Origin: Rhizophagus irregularis
Lineage: Eukaryota > Glomeromycota > Glomeromycetes > Glomerales > Glomeraceae
Assembly (NCBI RefSeq): GCF_026210795.1
Contig: NC_089448.1
Span: 1,612,001-1,676,000, forward strand
Direction of reading: 5' to 3'
DNA length: 64,000 bases
This document shows, in pieces, positions 59,441-64,000 of the stretch. The translations under genes were made by a program, and so were the position numbers. Below the pieces are notes generated by a model. It was not told where the DNA came from. It was given only the letters and a program-made list of their open reading frames with translations, and did not search any database. How positions within the stretch are numbered: position 1 is the stretch's first letter; every line of letters starts with the position of its first letter.

Positions 59441-59697
59441 TGTAGGAATCCGTTCCGACCAGATCCATAGGTACTAAGGTTTCGATAATAATTTTGAAAA
59501 CTACTACTTTAAAAAATGTTATATTACCATTTTTTTTCTTCTATTGACTTCGCTTCAACTTGGATACTAAATAAGTTTTCATAAAAAAACGTTTTATTAT
59601 ATATATATCTATTTTTTTATTAATGTTTTCGAGATGAAACTTTAATTTTTTTTATTTGAAACGTTTTCTAACGTTTCTTATTATTTTCCTATTGTAG

Positions 59698-59798
59698 CCC
59701 TATAAAAAAATTCTGGAAAAAACTCTGATAAATGATCATTTTTCTAGTTTTTATTTATTCAAACATGTGATCATTTTTCTGAAAAATTTTTTATAGGG
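59698..59798. mobile_element. CCCTATAAAAA foldback MITE inside the intron-like array
   Basis: 101 bp from CCCTATAAAAAAATTCTGGA to GAAAAATTTTTTATAGGG, with TGATCATTTTTCTAG and TGATCATTTTTCTGA inside. It sits immediately after the acceptor-like ATTGTAG at 59691-59697, and a TAG recurs at 59800-59802 just before GTTTTCCG. The insertion thus recreated an acceptor-like sequence (TA or TAG duplication). Confidence 0.7.
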
Positions 59799-59834
59799 AT
59801 AGGTTTTCCGAAATATCGTTAGAATTTGGAAACG

Positions 59835-60402
59835 GTAAGTTTCTCTGCGAAACTTTACCGTTTTACATATATTTCTAATAGAAACATTTTTTAACGTTTC
59901 TTTTTTTGTTTCTTTCTTGAAGGTTCTCTAGGATTTCCGTTGGGCACTGGAGATTGGAATGGTAAGTTTCTTTACAAAACTTACCATTTTTTTTTTCATT
60001 TTTTCAATGGAAACGTTAAATAACGTTTCTTTTTATTTTTCGTAGGTTCTTCAGGGTATTGATTAGAAGCATTAGGATTTAAAAACGGCAAGTTTCTCTG
60101 CGAGACTTTACCGTTTTTTTTTTAATAGAAACATTAAATAACAATTTTTTTTGTAGGTTCCGGAGGGTATCGATTAGAAACGTCAGAATTTAGAAATGGT
60201 GAGTTTATTTACGAAACTTAACCAGTTTTTTCATTTTTTAATAGAAACATTATTTAACGTTTCTTTCATTTCTTTTTTGTAGGCTTTGGTTGCTTGGGAT
60301 TGAAATATCAAAGACGGTAAGTTTCGTGACTTTCATAGCGAAACCTACGTTTTTTTTTTATTTATAACGTTATTTAACGTTTTTTCTATTTCTTTTTTGT
60401 AG
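59835..60402 (+). repeat. Array of five intron-like units and 34-42 nt exon-like spacers
   Basis: Intron-like units: 59835-59922, 59962-60045, 60088-60156, 60199-60282 and 60317-60402 (88, 84, 69, 84, 86 bp). Four start GTAAGT or GTGAGT, one starts GCAAGT, and all end in AG after a T-rich stretch. Each opens with a hairpin that pairs the donor region with downstream bases (GTAAGTTTC with GAAACTTTAC), and most carry a second one (GAAACGTTAAATAACGTTTC). Exon-like pieces are 39, 42, 42 and 34 nt, lie in phase 1, and read GSLGFPLGTGDWN, GSSGY-stop-LEALGFKN, GSGGYRLETSEFRN, GFGCLGLKYQRR. This points to a decayed gene built from reiterated exon-intron cassettes. Confidence 0.65.
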
Positions 60403-61211
60403 GTGTTACGAAATTTTTTAGTTTAATTTTCTTTTTAGGGTTATCTTATAGTATAGTTTATTTTTATATATATAGTTTATTTTGGTTTATTTTGGGTTAT
60501 GAATTTATTAACGGGAATCGGATGATTAGTTAGGGAAAGTTCCGGTTGAGGCTTATTGGGCCAAAATTGACTGATCGACAAAATTGGCCGGAGGACAAAA
60601 TTGTCCAGATGGCAAAATTGTTCTTTGGACATAATTGTCCCAAGTTTTGAGATGTTATATAAAGGATAGATTTGAGAGAGTGTGTGGATTTTGTATTAAC
60701 ATATATAAATTCTATAATACTGCAACATTTGTTTAATATTATAGTATTTGTATCAAGTTATTGTAATACTAAATCATTCTAATTTAATAGTATTGTAAAT
60801 ACACTTCACACATTATTGTATATTACTGTATGTTCAGTGTTATACAATGTCTTCTTAAAATCAAATTGTTAGTCTAATATTAAATACAAATCTACATAAT
60901 TACTTCAGTCTTTTCTTAACATGCAAAAAATTTTTTTTAACATGTAAAAATTTTTTAATATGTAAAAGAATTTTTCTATATAAAAAATTTTTTTCTGAGG
61001 GTGCTGACTACCTTTCAGAACCCCTTCTTAGGCTTTTTTTTTCCACCTTTTTAAATTTTATTTTATTTAATTTTATTATTTATTTTATTTTGAATTTTCA
61101 ATTCTTCAAAGTTCAAATTCCTAATTACAAACAAAATTTAGTATTATATAAGTAACAAAATTTCTAAACATAAATCAGAATTTTCTTTTCAATACATACA
61201 CTATAATATAT
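60403..61211. other. Non-coding, probable Helitron interior
   Basis: No gene. The run GACAAAATTGGCCGGAGGAC, AAAATTGTCCAGATGGCAAA, ATTGTTCTTTGGACATAATT (60575-60635) is a small direct repeat of (G/T)GACA(A/T)AATTGTCC. The rest is AT-rich and leads into the Helitron-type end. Confidence 0.45.
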
Positions 61212-61240
61212 CCCGGCGCAGCGCGACGGGTTACGGCTAG
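61212..61240 (+). mobile_element. Helitron-type 3' terminus (plus strand)
   Basis: Hairpin CCCGGCGC-AGC-GCGACGGG, six bases TTACGG, then CTAG followed by T. Same geometry as the minus-strand end at 26940-26968 (8-3-8 hairpin with the fifth base unpaired, six-base spacer, CTAG/T). The element body lies to the left; its 5' TC start is not identifiable here, and no Rep/helicase coding was seen, so it is non-autonomous. Confidence 0.78.
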
Positions 61241-64000
61241 TATATTCTAAAAGATTGTATAATGATCATTACAGTATTTTTATTGTGAAATAATCATTAT
61301 ATAAATAACACTATTTGGAAATCAATAAATGTATTCGTAGTGATGAACCAGATAAAAAAATGAGTGACCGATATTGTGAAAAAAATACAAGTTTTTTATA
61401 ATAAAATAAAATATTCCTGTTAGGACATGAAAAATAAATTTAAATATAAAAACAATGTTTACTTAAAAATATAATTGTATTAAAAAAAATTTCGATAATA
61501 TATTAAACTTTTCGTTACCAAGAACCGCAAATTTAAATTATATATTTTTCAGTTATTTTCATATTTCACAATATGTATCTAAATTATTTGCCATTAGAAT
61601 CACAAATTACCAAAAAAAAGTGACATTTTTGGTATATGATTTGCCTAACTTTTAAGAATGGAGTCTAATTCTTCTTCTGGAAGTAGATCATAAATGTAAT
61701 TCGTAAAATTCTTGTCAATATTAATATATTTGCATATTTAGGAAAGTTGGTAATAGAATTCAGACGAAATATTTGTTAATTTTAAGAATTTTTTAAGCAA
61801 TCATTTGTTCAAGGATAAAGGATAAAAGGGATAAACAAAGGAATAGATTGCTGATGTAAGATTTGAAATTGGAGTTGAAATAATAATTCCATTCTTTATT
61901 TTGACTCATTTGGAAGACAGGCAATTAAGCCATAATAAATTAAATGATTATATTTCCTACTATCATTTCATAAAATTTTCAATGCAAAGTTGATTCAAAG
62001 TAAATCTGTCCCCTTCAAAATATTCGAATATAATAAAGAAAGGTTGAAGAATTTTAGCTATTAAAAATAAGAAAATTAACAACTGTTGTTACAAATATGA
62101 AAAATGTTGTTAATCAAACCGATATAATAAGTTGCGCGACTTACATCTGGACCAATTAAATTAGTGAACAGCCTAAATATTATTAGTTATTTTACATCAT
62201 TTACATGTGAAAATTGAAATTCAAAAAATTATATTAAAGTAAAAATCTAATAATTTTAAAGTTTTCCATATGATAAAAATTTTTATTTAAAATTCTTATA
62301 AAGCTTTTTTAGTTTTAATTATGCTTTTTAGCTTTGAATATTTTTATCTTTTTTCAAGTAAAAGTTAAAATTTTTTTCAGCCGAGTCTTCTTTTAGGTAG
62401 TCAACTTTATTAACGACTTTGCAATGATATCCACAATATTTTTTTCTCTATCGTAAGAGAAATGAGAATTATTCAATGACTGGCATTATACAATAAATGT
62501 TCTTTTGGCCAGATACAGAACCCGTTCACATTATCAACGCATTATCGTTTTACCAATACTGTAATGATTTATCATACTGAGTAGGAACTGTTATAGTTTT
62601 ATTACCCAAGATTTTTTATGTCTAATTAATCATTTTCTTTTTTATTAAAACAAAATAAATTAGGTCCTTATTATGCTCAAGAACAGCAGGAATTTCCAAA
62701 TTGGAATCATGAGTGTACAGATGAAATTTAATAATTTTCATACATTAACAAGTTTTCTTACTGCTGCCTTTTTGAAGATAAGAATTTTTAGTTTAACTTT
62801 CTGATAGTTTAGTAATGCCAATATTTACACCTCATCTTATTTTAGATTAGCTTAATCTCAATTATGAATACAATTATGAAATTACAATGGATACATTAGA
62901 TAACTTAGGTAGTAGAAAAAAACGTAAAAATATTTTTACTTTCATTATTTAAAGCATGTATTTATTTATATTTGAAACAAAAATAAAATAATTATAATTT
63001 CTTGCATTCATATATAATATTAACTACCTTGTTATTATCTTAATTTTCAGAAATTAAAATTTAATATTTACGGTTGTTGGTCCTTCGAATAATTTGTCTC
63101 CACAAGCACTCGGTCATTTTTATACCATTAGCACTGACAGGTGTGGATATTAAAGGACCCTAAATTTGTTAATGACCAGCATTGTAAAAAATCTGGTCGA
63201 ATCAAGTTGCTTCATTCACATCCCGTTGGAAGTGCAAAAAGGGTGGACATAAATCACCACTAATTATAACTAAGGGGGATATAGTTAATATTTAGATTTC
63301 AATATATTGGGGTTGTCCTCAGAGTTTTGCTCCTGTTCCTCGTGTAGATTATTTTTCAGAAGGAGTAATTAATTAATTTACGATCGAAAAAATATCTATG
63401 AAAAAGTATTTTCTTTTTTATAAACCACGACTAGTTGCTTATAATTACAATAAAATGAATTGATAAATTTTAATATATAATAAATTGGAATGTTTTCCGA
63501 GTATCTCCATTAATAATTCATCAAGTCTGTAAATCCAAGGAAGAATTATCTTTTGGATTTTTTTTTTTAAACTGCATTAGCCTTGTGAATAAAAATACAA
63601 ACAAATAAGTCCATGCATATATAAATTTTTTTCTTTTGGTTTCTTGATGGTAATACTGTCTCACATACAACTCGGAAATATCTACTCTGAAACAAATAAT
63701 AAAATAATAACTGCATAATAAATAATTAATAAGAAATTAACAGCAACTTTCATTTCGAAGAAATAAAGCTCAAATTATACGATATATTCTAAGTATAATA
63801 TTTTTATATATTAAGTTCGAATTCTAAAATAATTTTTGAACTCATTTAATATTAAAATCCATATGTTATTTAAAGGTGAAATGCAAGTCATTTTTGCTAA
63901 TATAGTTTGACTATTAATATATAAAGTTTTGTTATTTTTAAATATCAAAAAGTATCATTTGCAATCTATCTAACACCTTTGATTTATACATATTGAAATG
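61241..64000. other. Gene-poor AT-rich end of window
   Basis: No gene I can support. Around 63130-63250 a short stretch reads in part KDPKFVNDQHCKKSGRI on the plus strand, possibly a transposase relic, but it is too short to name. Confidence 0.35.

Overview
The window looks like nuclear DNA of an arbuscular mycorrhizal fungus of the Rhizophagus (Glomeromycotina) type. It is very AT-rich, genes are sparse, and short AT-rich introns are visible. It carries families expanded in that lineage: F-box proteins, kinases with a cysteine-rich front, Crinkler (CRN) genes and LINE-type reverse transcriptases, in a dense bed of inverted-repeat transposons. The assignment rests on family content and style, not on a marker gene.

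The backbone is a dispersed cluster of four same-strand F-box paralogues (3345-4862, 7406-8887, 24517-26025, 42033-43535). Each is full length and preceded by the same conserved 5' block. Copies 3 and 4 also share an upstream reverse-transcriptase fragment, so they are the youngest pair. The 3' flank of copy 2 (8888-10790) and of copy 3 (26026-35050) are paralogous. Copy 3's flank has been inflated from about 1.9 to 9 kb by insertions, including a 5'-truncated but uninterrupted LINE (29335-33440). For several insertions the window holds both the filled site and an unoccupied paralogous site, so element ends and target duplications can be read directly.

Between the F-box copies lie decayed genes. 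One is an O-acetylhomoserine sulfhydrylase relic with a 540-bp transposon at a splice acceptor (11953-13688). Another is a cysteine-rich protein kinase gene with frame damage and reiterated small tail exons (14670-17467). There is also a 28S rRNA fragment, an N-terminal CRN relic (near 40 kb) and a decayed RT gene (43985-46510). A 33-codon ORF on the minus strand (21101-21202) ends in a CaaX box and is the best candidate for an overlooked small gene.

The right third holds a 982-bp palindromic element with eight 52-bp hairpin repeats (50769-51750), a roughly 180-bp minisatellite (52196-53165), a Tc1/mariner relic and an interrupted three-part CRN gene (56440-58853). It also holds an array of five intron-like units separating 34-42 nt exon-like pieces that encode a degenerate glycine-rich peptide (59835-60402), and a Helitron-type 3' terminus (61212-61240). 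From 61241 to the end I recognise no gene.

The most unusual signals are the two exon-plus-intron tandem arrays (kinase tail and 59.8-60.4 kb), the CaaX micro-ORF, and the filled/empty-site pairs.
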